A DNA stretch of 7,478 nt from G039029935 sp039029935 (GCA_039029935.1 JBCCFC010000668.1:1-7478); one strand, 5' to 3'; counted from the stretch's first letter, positions 1-6,313 are shown. Numbers and translations: made by a program. Notes: a model not told the origin generated them from the sequence alone.

Positions 1-107
1 CTCTATAGCAATGTAACAACGATTTAAGATATTTTGGTGGATTGTGGGGCAGGCTTTGTTGTCGCCAGAATCCGCAAAGAACGCAGATGAATACGGAGAT
101 ACAAAAA

Positions 108-827
108 ATGAAAATTGTGAGCTTTAAAATTTGTCCTTTTGTACAGAGAGTAACAGCATTGCTAGAAGCAAAGCAGATTCCATACGAAATTGAGTACATT
201 GATCTCAGCAACAAGCCGGATTGGTTTCTCAACGCTTCTCCAAATGGTCAAGTGCCAGTTCTCATCACAGAATCGAATGAGGTGCTATTTGAGTCCGACG
301 CCATTGTAGAATATATCGAAGAAACTGGGGCAGGTCATCTCTTTAGTAACAATCCTGTCACAAAAGCACAAGAGCGAGCTTGGTCCTATCTTGCGTCTAA
401 GCACTATCTTGTGCAATGCAGTGCGCAGCGTAGCAAGGACCAGCAAACATTGGTCGAGCGCACCGAGAAACTGTCCAAGGCATTTTCTAAACTGGAAATG
501 CAACTAAATGGCAGCAAATTTGTGAATGGTGATCGTATGGGCATGGTCGATATTGCCTGGTTGCCTTTGCTGCATCGCGCATCCATCATTGAATCCTATA
601 CGGAATATGACCTTATCGGGCAGTTCCCCAAGCTCAAAAAGCTCCAGCAAGCAATTTTGGAGACAGGCATCCCAGAGAAATCTGTCTCGGCTGATTTTGA
701 AGAGAAGTTTACAGCATTCTACTTGTCCGAGAAAACGTATTTAGGGCATTGTGCGAAGTCTAAGCGTGGGGACTATTGTGCTGGACAACCGGAATGTACA
801 GAGAGTGACTTGCGTTGTTGTTCTTAA
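108..827 (+). CDS. Glutathione S-transferase-like protein with Cys-rich C-terminal tail
   Basis: Cytosolic GST-fold protein of 239 residues, about the normal family length. Residues 1-75 form the thioredoxin-like half: a CPFVQR motif at 9-14 puts a cysteine (C9) at the catalytic position, as in omega/beta-etherase-like GSTs; the cis-proline motif QVPVL lies at 48-52 and the ES pair that binds the gamma-glutamyl group at 62-63. The rest is the helical GST domain, with the conserved helix start around GMVDIAW (145-151). I chose the ATG at 108 because GGAG (95-98) lies 9 nt upstream and the CPF motif then sits at the usual position; in-frame ATGs at 42 and 87 have poorer ribosome sites. The last 25 residues hold five cysteines (215, 224, 230, 237, 238), which is odd for a GST. 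Substrate unknown. A Cys-type GST may act as a thiol transferase or reductive enzyme. The gene is AT-richer than most neighbours, which suggests transfer. Nothing else identifiable lies in bases 1-107. Confidence 0.85.
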   Translation: MKIVSFKICPFVQRVTALLEAKQIPYEIEYIDLSNKPDWFLNASPNGQVPVLITESNEVLFESDAIVEYIEETGAGHLFSNNPVTKAQERAWSYLASKHYLVQCSAQRSKDQQTLVERTEKLSKAFSKLEMQLNGSKFVNGDRMGMVDIAWLPLLHRASIIESYTEYDLIGQFPKLKKLQQAILETGIPEKSVSADFEEKFTAFYLSEKTYLGHCAKSKRGDYCAGQPECTESDLRCCS

Positions 828-1987
828 TCTGGACTTGATGACTGAATCCTTGCAACTTTGAGGCTAAAGATGAACACCATAACCGCTAGGGTTCCATAGA
901 CAATCTCTTGCGTACTCGCAACCAACAAATATCCCCCGATTAATGCACCGACAGCCGTCCCCAAATCACGCCAAGTGGTAAGTGATGAGAGTGTGTTGAG
1001 TTTTGTATTGGTGCTTAACTCCAGTGCGACACCAGCGGCCAGTGTTTGGCTGATTGCGGTTGAGACAAAGAGTGTTGTCAGTCCAACGATGGTTACATTG
1101 GTGCTAATGAACACAAGGCCCACAAAAAATCCAGCAACGGAGAGCAGGAAAAGGTGACGGATATGCCATTTATCCGCCAACCAGCCGCTCAATGGCCCGA
1201 CAATCATGACACTCAAGCGTTTGACGGCCAACAAAAAGGCGGACATGGCAAGGATGGTTGTGTCCGCAACACCCGTGTCGTGCAAAAGCAAGCCAATCGT
1301 CACAATGACAATACCGTCGGCTAAGGCTGTCGCAAAGATCAGCCCATCAAACCAAGTTGGCTTGTCAATCGCGCCCTTCATTTTGGGTTTTGTAGTTTGG
1401 GCATCATTGGGGAGGAGCCATGTTAAGGGCAACGCAAGTGCTGTTACTGCACCAAATATCTGAAACGTTATATGCACATCGAGATGTGTAATCAACAGCG
1501 GACCAATAAAGAGCGCGCTCATCGGCCCAAACTCTTTGATGGCTTTGCTTAGACCCAGGTGTATGCCCTGATGCGCTGTCTCCGTTGCATACCCCAGAGC
1601 ACATAATCGTAATGCAGCAAATGCCATGCCCCATGCAATCCGTGAGATGAGCCATAGCCAAAGTGGTGGGTTTAGCCCATATGCGAGTGTACTGGCAGAT
1701 GCCAAAAGCACACCAACTGTTGCGACACGTTTATATCCCCATCGGCTAATCGTCAGTGCAAGACCATAATTGCCACCAAGACGCACCAATTTATTAATTG
1801 ACAGAAGGACCCCAACCCACATGAGTGGGATACCTAATTGCGATGCATACAGCGGTAACGTCGGATAGAGCAAGGTATCGCCTAACCCTGCGAGGGCTAA
1901 TATCAGCGCAGAGACGGCCGTAAGGAACCAGCGCCGTTGGCTTATTTGGCTTGATTGACTTTTGATGGATGAAGCAAGGCGTCCCAT
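824..1987 (-). CDS. Major facilitator superfamily (MFS) transporter
   Basis: Integral inner-membrane transporter of 387 residues, typical of 12-helix MFS drug/metabolite exporters. After a short polar N-terminus (1-19), hydrophobic segments run at roughly 20-45, 55-80, 87-104, 108-128 and onward to the end. A loop with basic and hydrophilic residues at 193-210 separates the two six-helix halves. The MFS motif A loop appears in the second half as GPLSGWLADKW (264-274), and a degenerate first-half version ends in RWGYKR (82-87). The start at 1987 is supported by AAGGAT ending about 7 nt upstream on the minus strand. Substrate cannot be told from sequence. Its stop codon overlaps that of the convergent GST gene, with no terminator between them. 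The upstream region holds two inverted repeats, one covering the ribosome site, so expression is probably controlled. The gene is most likely transcribed on its own. Confidence 0.88.
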   Translation of the reverse strand: MGRLASSIKSQSSQISQRRWFLTAVSALILALAGLGDTLLYPTLPLYASQLGIPLMWVGVLLSINKLVRLGGNYGLALTISRWGYKRVATVGVLLASASTLAYGLNPPLWLWLISRIAWGMAFAALRLCALGYATETAHQGIHLGLSKAIKEFGPMSALFIGPLLITHLDVHITFQIFGAVTALALPLTWLLPNDAQTTKPKMKGAIDKPTWFDGLIFATALADGIVIVTIGLLLHDTGVADTTILAMSAFLLAVKRLSVMIVGPLSGWLADKWHIRHLFLLSVAGFFVGLVFISTNVTIVGLTTLFVSTAISQTLAAGVALELSTNTKLNTLSSLTTWRDLGTAVGALIGGYLLVASTQEIVYGTLAVMVFIFSLKVARIQSSSPD

Positions 1988-1993
1988 AGAGAA

Positions 1994-2014
1994 ATCCTTT
2001 CCGTACGAAAGGAT
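1994..2014 (-). promoter_or_regulatory. Hairpin that would sequester the MFS ribosome binding site
   Basis: A perfect 8-bp inverted repeat, ATCCTTTC / GAAAGGAT with a 5-nt loop, lies 7-27 nt upstream of the MFS start codon. In the MFS mRNA the 3' arm is the Shine-Dalgarno sequence itself (GGAAAGGAT), so the folded form would hide the ribosome site. The 5' arm overlaps the end of the larger palindrome next to it by 3 nt, so the two hairpins cannot both form fully. The inverted repeat is seen directly; its role in translation control is inferred. It could also be part of a protein-binding operator. Confidence 0.45.
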
Positions 2015-2064
2015 GAAAGAAGTGCATATCTAATGAGACTCATTGCGTATGCGCTTCTTTCATC
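2012..2064. promoter_or_regulatory. 53-bp near-palindrome upstream of the MFS gene (operator or RNA hairpin)
   Basis: The stretch is symmetric about A2038. The outer 11 bp (GATGAAAGAAG / CTTCTTTCATC) and the central 6 bp (AATGAG / CTCATT) pair perfectly; 22 of 26 arm positions are Watson-Crick. The core AATGA-N3-TCATT equals the central part of the classical Fur box, and such dyads also suit TetR- or MarR-type repressors that often control MFS exporters. The flanks beyond the core do not match the Fur consensus. A protein operator, an RNA hairpin in the MFS leader, or both are possible. No convincing -35/-10 pair was found beside it. The rest of 1988-2152 has nothing else I can name. Confidence 0.45.
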
Positions 2065-2152
2065 GCTGTTAAAGACCAATTTTTGAATGAACTTCTTGAT
2101 CCAATCCAATAGACGGAGAAAAGACAAAAAGGACGCAAAGTGGAAGGGTTGG

Positions 2153-3136
2153 CTACGATTCAGCTAAATCGCTCGCCTCGCTTGCCCCTGCCAACAGGTC
2201 CGACCAGAGCAAAAAGCTCACGACACCAACCAGTACACCCATCCACAATGTACAGAAGCGAATCAGCAACGCGGCAGCGGTTGCCAGCACAGCGGGTATG
2301 GATAAAATCGAAATGCTAAGTGTGAATAGGCTACCTTCTACGCCACCCAATCCACCTGGGGCAGCAACGACGGCGCCAATGACGGTGCTGATTGAAAAGA
2401 TAAAAATCGCAATCAGGAGTGTGTTAAGGTCGAATGGCACACCAAAGCCAATAAGGACGATGCCATAAGCCACTCCCTCAGCCAGCCAACTGATAACACC
2501 GATGGTAAGTGCTATCATAAGGTTACGTGCGTTGAAGATGATATAGCTGCTTTCGTAGAATTCGTACAGTGGATCTGCAATGCGATTGATGATGGGCAAT
2601 TTTTGACCAATGCCGAGAAACCACAGGGCAAGTGGTCGAATTTGAATGATGATAATGCCACAGACAAACCCGATGGCAACAATGGTGGCGACAATCCGTG
2701 CGGTTTGGTTGGGGAATGCGAACAGCCCAATGCTGGCAAGGAGCAACATTGCCATGCCATCTGTGACACGCTCGGCCAATACAGCCGGGGCAGTCACACT
2801 CATCGGTGTCCCCGACACATTGCGCACCATGTAGCTTTTGAGGAACTCCCCTGCCTTGCCTGGCGTCATCACCATCAACATCCCAATACCAAAAATACGG
2901 GTGCTGTCCCAACGGCTGATATCCACCTCCAGCAAGCCCATATACCAATTCCATTTGACCAGCCGCCCGATATAGTTGACCCATGTCAACGCTATCACCA
3001 CAGGCAACCACAGCCACGGAAAGTCGGTCAACGCACTGACCAATTGCGTCCAATCGCTCCACAGCACCAGCGCAATATAGAGCAGCAACGCAAACATACA
3101 TGAGTAGAGTATTTTGTTGATTAGTGAACGGCTCAT
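2153..3136 (-). CDS. UPF0104 / LPG-synthase TM-type flippase-like membrane protein
   Basis: Polytopic membrane protein of 327 residues belonging to the lysylphosphatidylglycerol synthase transmembrane (PF03706, UPF0104) group. Signatures are NYIGRLVKW (54-62), TPGKAGEFLK (91-100) followed by APAVLAERVTDG (116-127), and PGGLGGVEGS (260-269). Hydrophobic segments lie at about 8-26, 41-58, 127-141, 146-165, 204-230, 236-259, 271-293 and 296-312. There is no cytosolic aminoacyl-transferase domain, so it is not a full MprF; members of this short form are thought to move or handle lipids or glycolipids, but the substrate here is unknown. The frame is open upstream to 3226, yet the first 30 codons of that version are only octamer repeat sequence. 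The ATG at 3136 starts right at the conserved region and sits 6 nt after a perfect TATAAT, so a leaderless message is likely. No ribosome binding site precedes it. Confidence 0.85.
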   Translation of the reverse strand: MSRSLINKILYSCMFALLLYIALVLWSDWTQLVSALTDFPWLWLPVVIALTWVNYIGRLVKWNWYMGLLEVDISRWDSTRIFGIGMLMVMTPGKAGEFLKSYMVRNVSGTPMSVTAPAVLAERVTDGMAMLLLASIGLFAFPNQTARIVATIVAIGFVCGIIIIQIRPLALWFLGIGQKLPIINRIADPLYEFYESSYIIFNARNLMIALTIGVISWLAEGVAYGIVLIGFGVPFDLNTLLIAIFIFSISTVIGAVVAAPGGLGGVEGSLFTLSISILSIPAVLATAAALLIRFCTLWMGVLVGVVSFLLWSDLLAGASEASDLAES

Positions 3137-3142
3137 GGGGGT

Positions 3143-3172
3143 ATTATAACTGGAGGTGTTTGGAGGGGGCAA
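3143..3172 (-). promoter_or_regulatory. Sigma70-type promoter of the UPF0104 gene, predicted leaderless
   Basis: On the minus strand TTGCCC (3172-3167), an 18-nt spacer, and a perfect TATAAT (3148-3143) are followed by ACCCCC and the ATG at 3136. A start site 7 nt after the -10 box would fall on the A of the ATG. The boxes are read directly; leaderless initiation is inferred from the spacing and the absence of a Shine-Dalgarno sequence. Confidence 0.55.
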
Positions 3173-3227
3173 AAGCGGTAGAGCGTTGAAGCGGGATAGC
3201 GTTGAAGCGTTAAAACGGCAAAGCACT
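3172..3227. repeat. Octamer array 1, block B (7 units, consensus RAAGCGKT on +)
   Basis: Seven successive 8-bp units, read on the plus strand as AAAGCGGT, AGAGCGTT, GAAGCGGG, ATAGCGTT, GAAGCGTT, AAAACGGC and AAAGCACT. On the minus strand (the direction of rluD) the units carry CGCT and the block ends in CGCTTTTG. The units are degenerate but hold strict 8-bp phase. Block A starts 14 bp further on and carries the reverse-complementary core on the same strand, so the two can pair. The last units overlap the -35 box of the UPF0104 gene. Confidence 0.75.
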
Positions 3228-3240
3228 AATTCACTTTACT

Positions 3241-3316
3241 GTTCCATCGTTCCACCGCTCCATCGTTCCACCGCTCCATCGCTCCATCGCTCCATCGCTC
3301 CGCCGTTCCATCGCTC
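3241..3316. repeat. Octamer array 1, block A (9.5 units, consensus GYTCCAYC on +)
   Basis: Nine full copies plus half a copy of an 8-bp unit, GCTCCATC with variants GTTCCATC, GTTCCACC and GCTCCGCC. The last two bases are also the first two of the rluD stop codon (3315-3317 on the minus strand), so the array begins exactly where the gene ends. In rluD-sense RNA the unit reads GGAGCGAT, which can pair with the CGCT-bearing units of block B. Thirteen non-repeat bases (3228-3240) separate the blocks. The unit is not a multiple of three and gives an 8-residue peptide repeat in every frame; it is not a coding sequence. Confidence 0.9.
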
Positions 3317-4316
3317 ACGACAACCGATCCAATAATCCCTGCAAATCCTCCGGCAGCGGTGCGACAAACTCTCGCTCCTCCTTGGCGTCGGGGAGTTGGA
3401 GGTGCAGGCGGTGAGCGTGTAGAAATTGACGGGGCAGAATCAGCCGTTGGCGTCGATAGCCATAGAGGGTGTCGCCGACGACGGGGTATTTGTGCCAAGC
3501 GAGATGGACACGGATTTGGTGGGTACGGCCTGTATGCAGGATAACGCGCAGGAAGGTAAAGTTGGCGGTGGCATTGGTCCCGCGAATCAGGGGGCTGGTG
3601 GCGGGTGCGCTGTGGTAGCTGAGGGTGTGATACTCGGTGATGGCCTCACGGCCTTTGGTTTCGCCCGTGAGTGAGTCAACGGGTAGCACGGTTTGGCGTT
3701 TACGGTCAACGGGGTGACGGCCAACCGGTGCGGAGATACGCCCTTTGACTGGCTCAATATGACCTTCCACCAGCGTGAGATATTCCTTATAGACCGTCCG
3801 TGCTTTGAACTGTGCTTGCAGATGCCGATGCGCCTTGTCATTTTTAGCGATGGCGATGATGCCCGATGTGTCCTTGTCGAGTCGATGCACCAGCCCGGGG
3901 CGTCGCTCGCCTCCCACGCCAACCAAATCAGGACAGTGATAGAGGACCGCATTGACCAATGTCCCACGCTCATGGCCCGGTGCTGGATGCACCACCATGC
4001 CTGCTGGTTTGTTGACCAGAATCACATTCTCATCCTCATACACGATATCGAGCGGGATGCTCTCCGCTTCAAACACCGCTTCCTTGCTTGGTTGTGGGAC
4101 ATGGACGGTGATCTCCTGTCCGGCTTCAACCTTATGACTGGTGCGTACTTTCTTCGCGGCCAAACGCTCATCGGCCACCAATACCAGTCCATCCTTAATC
4201 CAGCGTTGAATTTCATTGCGACTGTGGTCTGGCATCATCTGCGTCAGCCACGCATCCAATCGTTTGCCCTGCGATTCGACAGGGACGATAAATACGGTTT
4301 GTTCGTTGGTATTCAT
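3315..4316 (-). CDS. rluD: RluA/RluD-family 23S rRNA pseudouridine synthase
   Basis: Converts specific uridines in RNA to pseudouridine; RluD itself modifies helix 69 of 23S rRNA. The 333-residue protein is close to the usual RluD length. An S4 RNA-binding domain covers about 15-75 (RLDAWLTQ at 19-26). The catalytic domain has NKPAGMVVHPAPGH (102-115), the HRLDKDTSG motif (144-152) with catalytic Asp147, and GRTHQIRVH (263-271). The stretch 233-252 is somewhat longer than I expect for the family, as a loop between two strands. A TTG start 15 nt upstream (4331) is possible, but the ATG at 4316 lies 6 nt after a plausible -10 box and has no ribosome site, pointing to a leaderless mRNA. The exact target is not certain, since RluA, RluC and RluD paralogues share these motifs; architecture fits RluD best. 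The stop codon overlaps octamer array 1. Confidence 0.92.
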   Translation of the reverse strand: MNTNEQTVFIVPVESQGKRLDAWLTQMMPDHSRNEIQRWIKDGLVLVADERLAAKKVRTSHKVEAGQEITVHVPQPSKEAVFEAESIPLDIVYEDENVILVNKPAGMVVHPAPGHERGTLVNAVLYHCPDLVGVGGERRPGLVHRLDKDTSGIIAIAKNDKAHRHLQAQFKARTVYKEYLTLVEGHIEPVKGRISAPVGRHPVDRKRQTVLPVDSLTGETKGREAITEYHTLSYHSAPATSPLIRGTNATANFTFLRVILHTGRTHQIRVHLAWHKYPVVGDTLYGYRRQRLILPRQFLHAHRLHLQLPDAKEEREFVAPLPEDLQGLLDRLS

Positions 4317-4322
4317 AGAGGT

Positions 4323-4351
4323 ATGGTACAATAAGAGTCTATTGATGGCAA
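4323..4351 (-). promoter_or_regulatory. Candidate rluD promoter, predicted leaderless
   Basis: Minus-strand TTGCCA (4351-4346), a 17-nt spacer and TACCAT (4328-4323) are followed by ACCTCT and the ATG at 4316. This is the same geometry and nearly the same gap (ACCYCY) as at the UPF0104 gene. The -10 box is only a 4/6 match. An 8-bp direct repeat, GGTACAAT on the plus strand (4325-4332 and 4354-4361), brackets the -35 box and might bind a regulator. Confidence 0.4.
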
Positions 4352-4397
4352 ACGGTACAATTCAAATCGCCGAGCAGAAATGTTGATGGGCAAGACG

Positions 4398-4418
4398 CCC
4401 TCAAACTTACAATGAGGG
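4398..4418. promoter_or_regulatory. Inverted repeat upstream of the aldo/keto reductase (possible operator)
   Basis: CCCTCA and TGAGGG are separated by 9 nt. The spacer and second arm contain TACAAT (4408-4413), a 5/6 match to a -10 box, with TTGATG (4383-4388) at a long 19-nt spacing. If this is the reductase promoter, the dyad overlaps it as an operator would. A second -10-like TATAGA lies at 4446-4451. None of these is decisive. The region 4317-4494 has no other feature I can support. Confidence 0.25.
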
Positions 4419-4494
4419 TCTACTGTCTCACGATCAGCGTTTCTCTATAGATCACCAAGTCATATCTACACACTATCAACAGGAGAAAACAACT

Positions 4495-5538
4495 ATGCAA
4501 TACAAAGAAATCGGTAACACAGGACTCATGCTTCCAGAGGTTGTCTTTGGTACGGCCAACTTGGGCAATCTTTTCAAAATTTGGCCGCAAGAGGACAAGG
4601 TTGCCATCATCCGTGCGTTGATGGACCACTTTGATGGGCCAATGGCACTGGACTCGGCGGGCAAATATGGTGCGGGTCTGTCGCTCGAGGCCATTGGGCA
4701 GGCACTGCAAGAGTTGGGGGTTGCACCTGAGAATGTCGTCATCAGCAACAAGCTGGCATGGAGACGTGTGCCGTTGACAACACCTGAGCCAACCTTTGAG
4801 CCAGGTGCGTGGTTGGGGCTAGCGCATGATGCGGTGCAGGATATCAGCTATGAGGGCATCATCCGCTGTTGGGAAGAGGGCAACGGCCTGTTAGGGGGCG
4901 ACTATCCGACACAGATGGTATCCGTCCATGATCCTGATGAGTACTTGGACCGCGCGGAGAATGAGGATGAGCGCAAACAGAATTTTGAAGATATCTTAGG
5001 GGCGTATCGTGCCTTGCAGGAATTGAAGGACCAAGGCAAGGTCAACGCGATTGGTGTGGGTGCAAAAGACTGGACAAGCATCTATGAAATCACACGTGTG
5101 GTTGACCTCGACTGGATCATGTTTGCCAACAGCATGACGCTCTATTCACACCCAGCGGAACTGCTGGCCTTTATGGATGAGCTGCAAGCAAAAAATGTCG
5201 CCATCATCAACTCGGCGGTCTTTAATGCGGGCTTCCTGACGGGTGGTGAGTTCTTTAACTATCGCAAGCTTGACCCCAACGATGCCGAGGACAAAAAGTT
5301 ATTCCAATGGCGTGAGCAGTTCTTTTCGCTCTGTGCGCGGTTTGATGTATCGCCTGCCAGTGCCTGTATCCAGTTTGGCAAGTCACATCCGGGTGTGTCG
5401 AGCATTGCTGTCAGCACCAGCAAGCCTGAACGTGTGCCACAAAATATTGCGATGGTCAACACCCCGTTGTCTGACGAATTCTGGGCAGCGATTAAGGAAG
5501 AGGGGTTGTTGGCGGCGGATTATCCGCATATTGGCTAA
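4495..5538 (+). CDS. Aldo/keto reductase, aldose dehydrogenase-like
   Basis: NAD(P)-dependent cytosolic oxidoreductase of 347 residues with an aldo/keto reductase TIM barrel. The catalytic tetrad is visible: Asp53 and Tyr58 in LDSAGKYG (52-59), Lys86 in VVISNKL (81-87), and His145 in SVHDPD (143-148). The C-terminal half has SAVFNAGFLTGG and later SSIAVSTSKPERVPQNI, the position where these enzymes bind the cofactor phosphate. The DSAxxYG form and the HDPD motif resemble the D-threo-aldose / L-fucose 1-dehydrogenase branch, which oxidises sugars to lactones, but no sugar genes are nearby to confirm it. The start is firm: AGGAGA (4481-4486) lies 8 nt before the ATG. It is divergent from rluD and followed after 76 bp by the AraC-like gene in the same direction, which could control it. 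No terminator is evident after the stop. Confidence 0.88.
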   Translation: MQYKEIGNTGLMLPEVVFGTANLGNLFKIWPQEDKVAIIRALMDHFDGPMALDSAGKYGAGLSLEAIGQALQELGVAPENVVISNKLAWRRVPLTTPEPTFEPGAWLGLAHDAVQDISYEGIIRCWEEGNGLLGGDYPTQMVSVHDPDEYLDRAENEDERKQNFEDILGAYRALQELKDQGKVNAIGVGAKDWTSIYEITRVVDLDWIMFANSMTLYSHPAELLAFMDELQAKNVAIINSAVFNAGFLTGGEFFNYRKLDPNDAEDKKLFQWREQFFSLCARFDVSPASACIQFGKSHPGVSSIAVSTSKPERVPQNIAMVNTPLSDEFWAAIKEEGLLAADYPHIG

Positions 5539-5571
5539 ATATCATGACGCCTAATGCCCGGTTGCAAAATT

Positions 5572-5603
5572 AGGGTGTAAGATCAGGGTGTAAGATCAGG
5601 GTG
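5572..5603 (+). repeat. 13-bp tandem direct repeat upstream of the AraC-like gene
   Basis: Two exact copies of AGGGTGTAAGATC (5572-5584 and 5585-5597) and a 6-base third start. They end 11 bp before the start codon of the AraC-like gene, and the third copy supplies the purine-rich GGTGG that may serve as ribosome site. AraC-family regulators commonly bind direct repeats of half-sites, so an autoregulatory operator is plausible; a simple slippage product is the alternative. Confidence 0.6.
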
Positions 5604-5614
5604 GTGGATAACGA

Positions 5615-6019
5615 ATGCAGAACAAACCGAAGACGTACTACGAACAAGAATTGGAGCGTATCGCTGAGGAGCATTTCTTACCAGCGTATCAGTATGTACA
5701 AATAAGACAGTCCAAAGCCTTTATGGAGAAATATCTCTCGGAAAAAATTGAATTGGAAAAAATAGCAGCAGCAGCATTTATGTCTCGCTTCTATTACATC
5801 AAAATATTCAAACAAGTTTATGGTGTTACGCCACGGCAATATTTAAGAGATTTAAGAATCTCTAGAGCAAAAGAACTGCTCAAAAAAGGGTTTGCCGTCA
5901 CACAGGTCTGTTATGATGTCGGATACGAAAGCTTACCCACATTTTCAAGGGCTTTTAAGCGTGGGACAGGGTATTCTCCCAAAGAATACAAAAAAATGAA
6001 TAATCGCAATCTGGAATAA
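5615..6019 (+). CDS. Stand-alone AraC-family DNA-binding regulator
   Basis: Transcription regulator of 134 residues made almost only of the AraC/XylS double helix-turn-helix domain. The first HTH lies at about 45-66 (LEKIAAAAFMSRFYYIKIFK), followed by the linker helix YGVTPRQYLRDLR (69-81). The second lies at about 94-117 (VTQVCYDVGYESLPTFSRAF), then the family signature end TGYSPKEYKK (118-127). There is no N-terminal sensory domain, so it cannot sense a ligand in the usual AraC way; the N-terminal 30 residues are charged and helical. Short AraC proteins of this kind are often found next to VOC-family genes, as here. The gene is clearly AT-rich and Lys-rich compared with rluD or the reductase, which suggests acquisition from a low-GC group such as Bacteroidota (inferred). 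The ATG at 5615 has a weak GGTGG ribosome site. Likely targets are its own promoter, the reductase or the VOC gene. Confidence 0.85.
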   Translation: MQNKPKTYYEQELERIAEEHFLPAYQYVQIRQSKAFMEKYLSEKIELEKIAAAAFMSRFYYIKIFKQVYGVTPRQYLRDLRISRAKELLKKGFAVTQVCYDVGYESLPTFSRAFKRGTGYSPKEYKKMNNRNLE

Positions 6020-6111
6020 GAACATTGAACAGCATGCTGGTATTCTAGTATTGCATCTAAAAATAGAAAAAAGTAAATGTTACACATGGCTGCAAGTATC
6101 GTACCCAGAAT

Positions 6112-6205
6112 AAAAAAGCTTTCAGCACTTCAGCACTTCAGCACACTGGCTAACTAGCTGACTAGCTGACTGGCTGACTGGCTGACTAGCTGACTAGCTG
6201 ATTTT
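6112..6205. repeat. Octamer array 2 (two blocks, TCAGC core), possible terminator of the AraC gene
   Basis: Begins with AAAAAAGCTTTCAGC (6112-6126), continues with CACTTCAG units, passes through a mixed centre, then gives six to seven AGCTGACT/GGCTGACT units and ends in GCTGATTTTAT. Every unit is 8 bp. The left block carries TCAGC and the right block GCTGA, so plus-strand RNA can pair the cores in register and finish with a short T-run; minus-strand RNA would end in GCTGAAAGCTTTTTT, a stronger terminator shape. It lies in the 294-bp gap between the AraC-like and VOC genes. The remainder of that gap (6020-6111 and 6206-6313) is AT-rich, with a CAGCATGCTG palindrome near 6032 and no convincing promoter. 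Confidence 0.85.
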
Positions 6206-6313
6206 ATACTTTCCTATGCAACAAAAAGCAGTATGGCGTATATATTATCTATTCATGGCTTGGCCCATGTGTGACTTTTACGATTTTGCATAAAAAGAAA
6301 GGCAAGTGTACAA

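Noticed and set aside
42..107. Longer GST start at 42 or 87
   Set aside because: The additional residues would precede the first beta strand of the thioredoxin fold, and only the ATG at 108 has a well-spaced GGAG.
1942..2127. Small 61-codon frame overlapping the MFS leader
   Set aside because: It runs through the palindrome and hairpin and into the MFS 5' end in another frame, with no ribosome site. A leader peptide is possible in principle, but nothing supports it.
2523..3103. Long frames on both strands inside the UPF0104 gene (192 and 166 codons)
   Set aside because: They lie wholly in a gene with clear membrane-protein motifs. Their own translations are rich in His, Cys and Trp or in polar runs without any domain, as expected for shadow frames.
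3241..3316. CRISPR array
   Set aside because: Units are 8 bp with no spacers, and no cas gene is present. The same applies to the arrays at 6112-6205 and 6706-6829.
3226..3498. Minus-strand reading frame with ERWNDGAV-type 8-residue repeats
   Set aside because: It is the out-of-frame reading of the rluD 3' end plus octamer array 1. An 8-bp unit yields an 8-residue repeat in every frame, so the repeat is no sign of a protein.
3693..4334. 213-codon plus-strand frame opposite rluD
   Set aside because: It is antisense to the well-supported catalytic and S4 domains of rluD and has no recognisable domain or ribosome site.
5571..5578. Telomere-like TTAGGGTG
   Set aside because: It is part of the 13-bp direct repeat and occurs once in a bacterial intergenic region.
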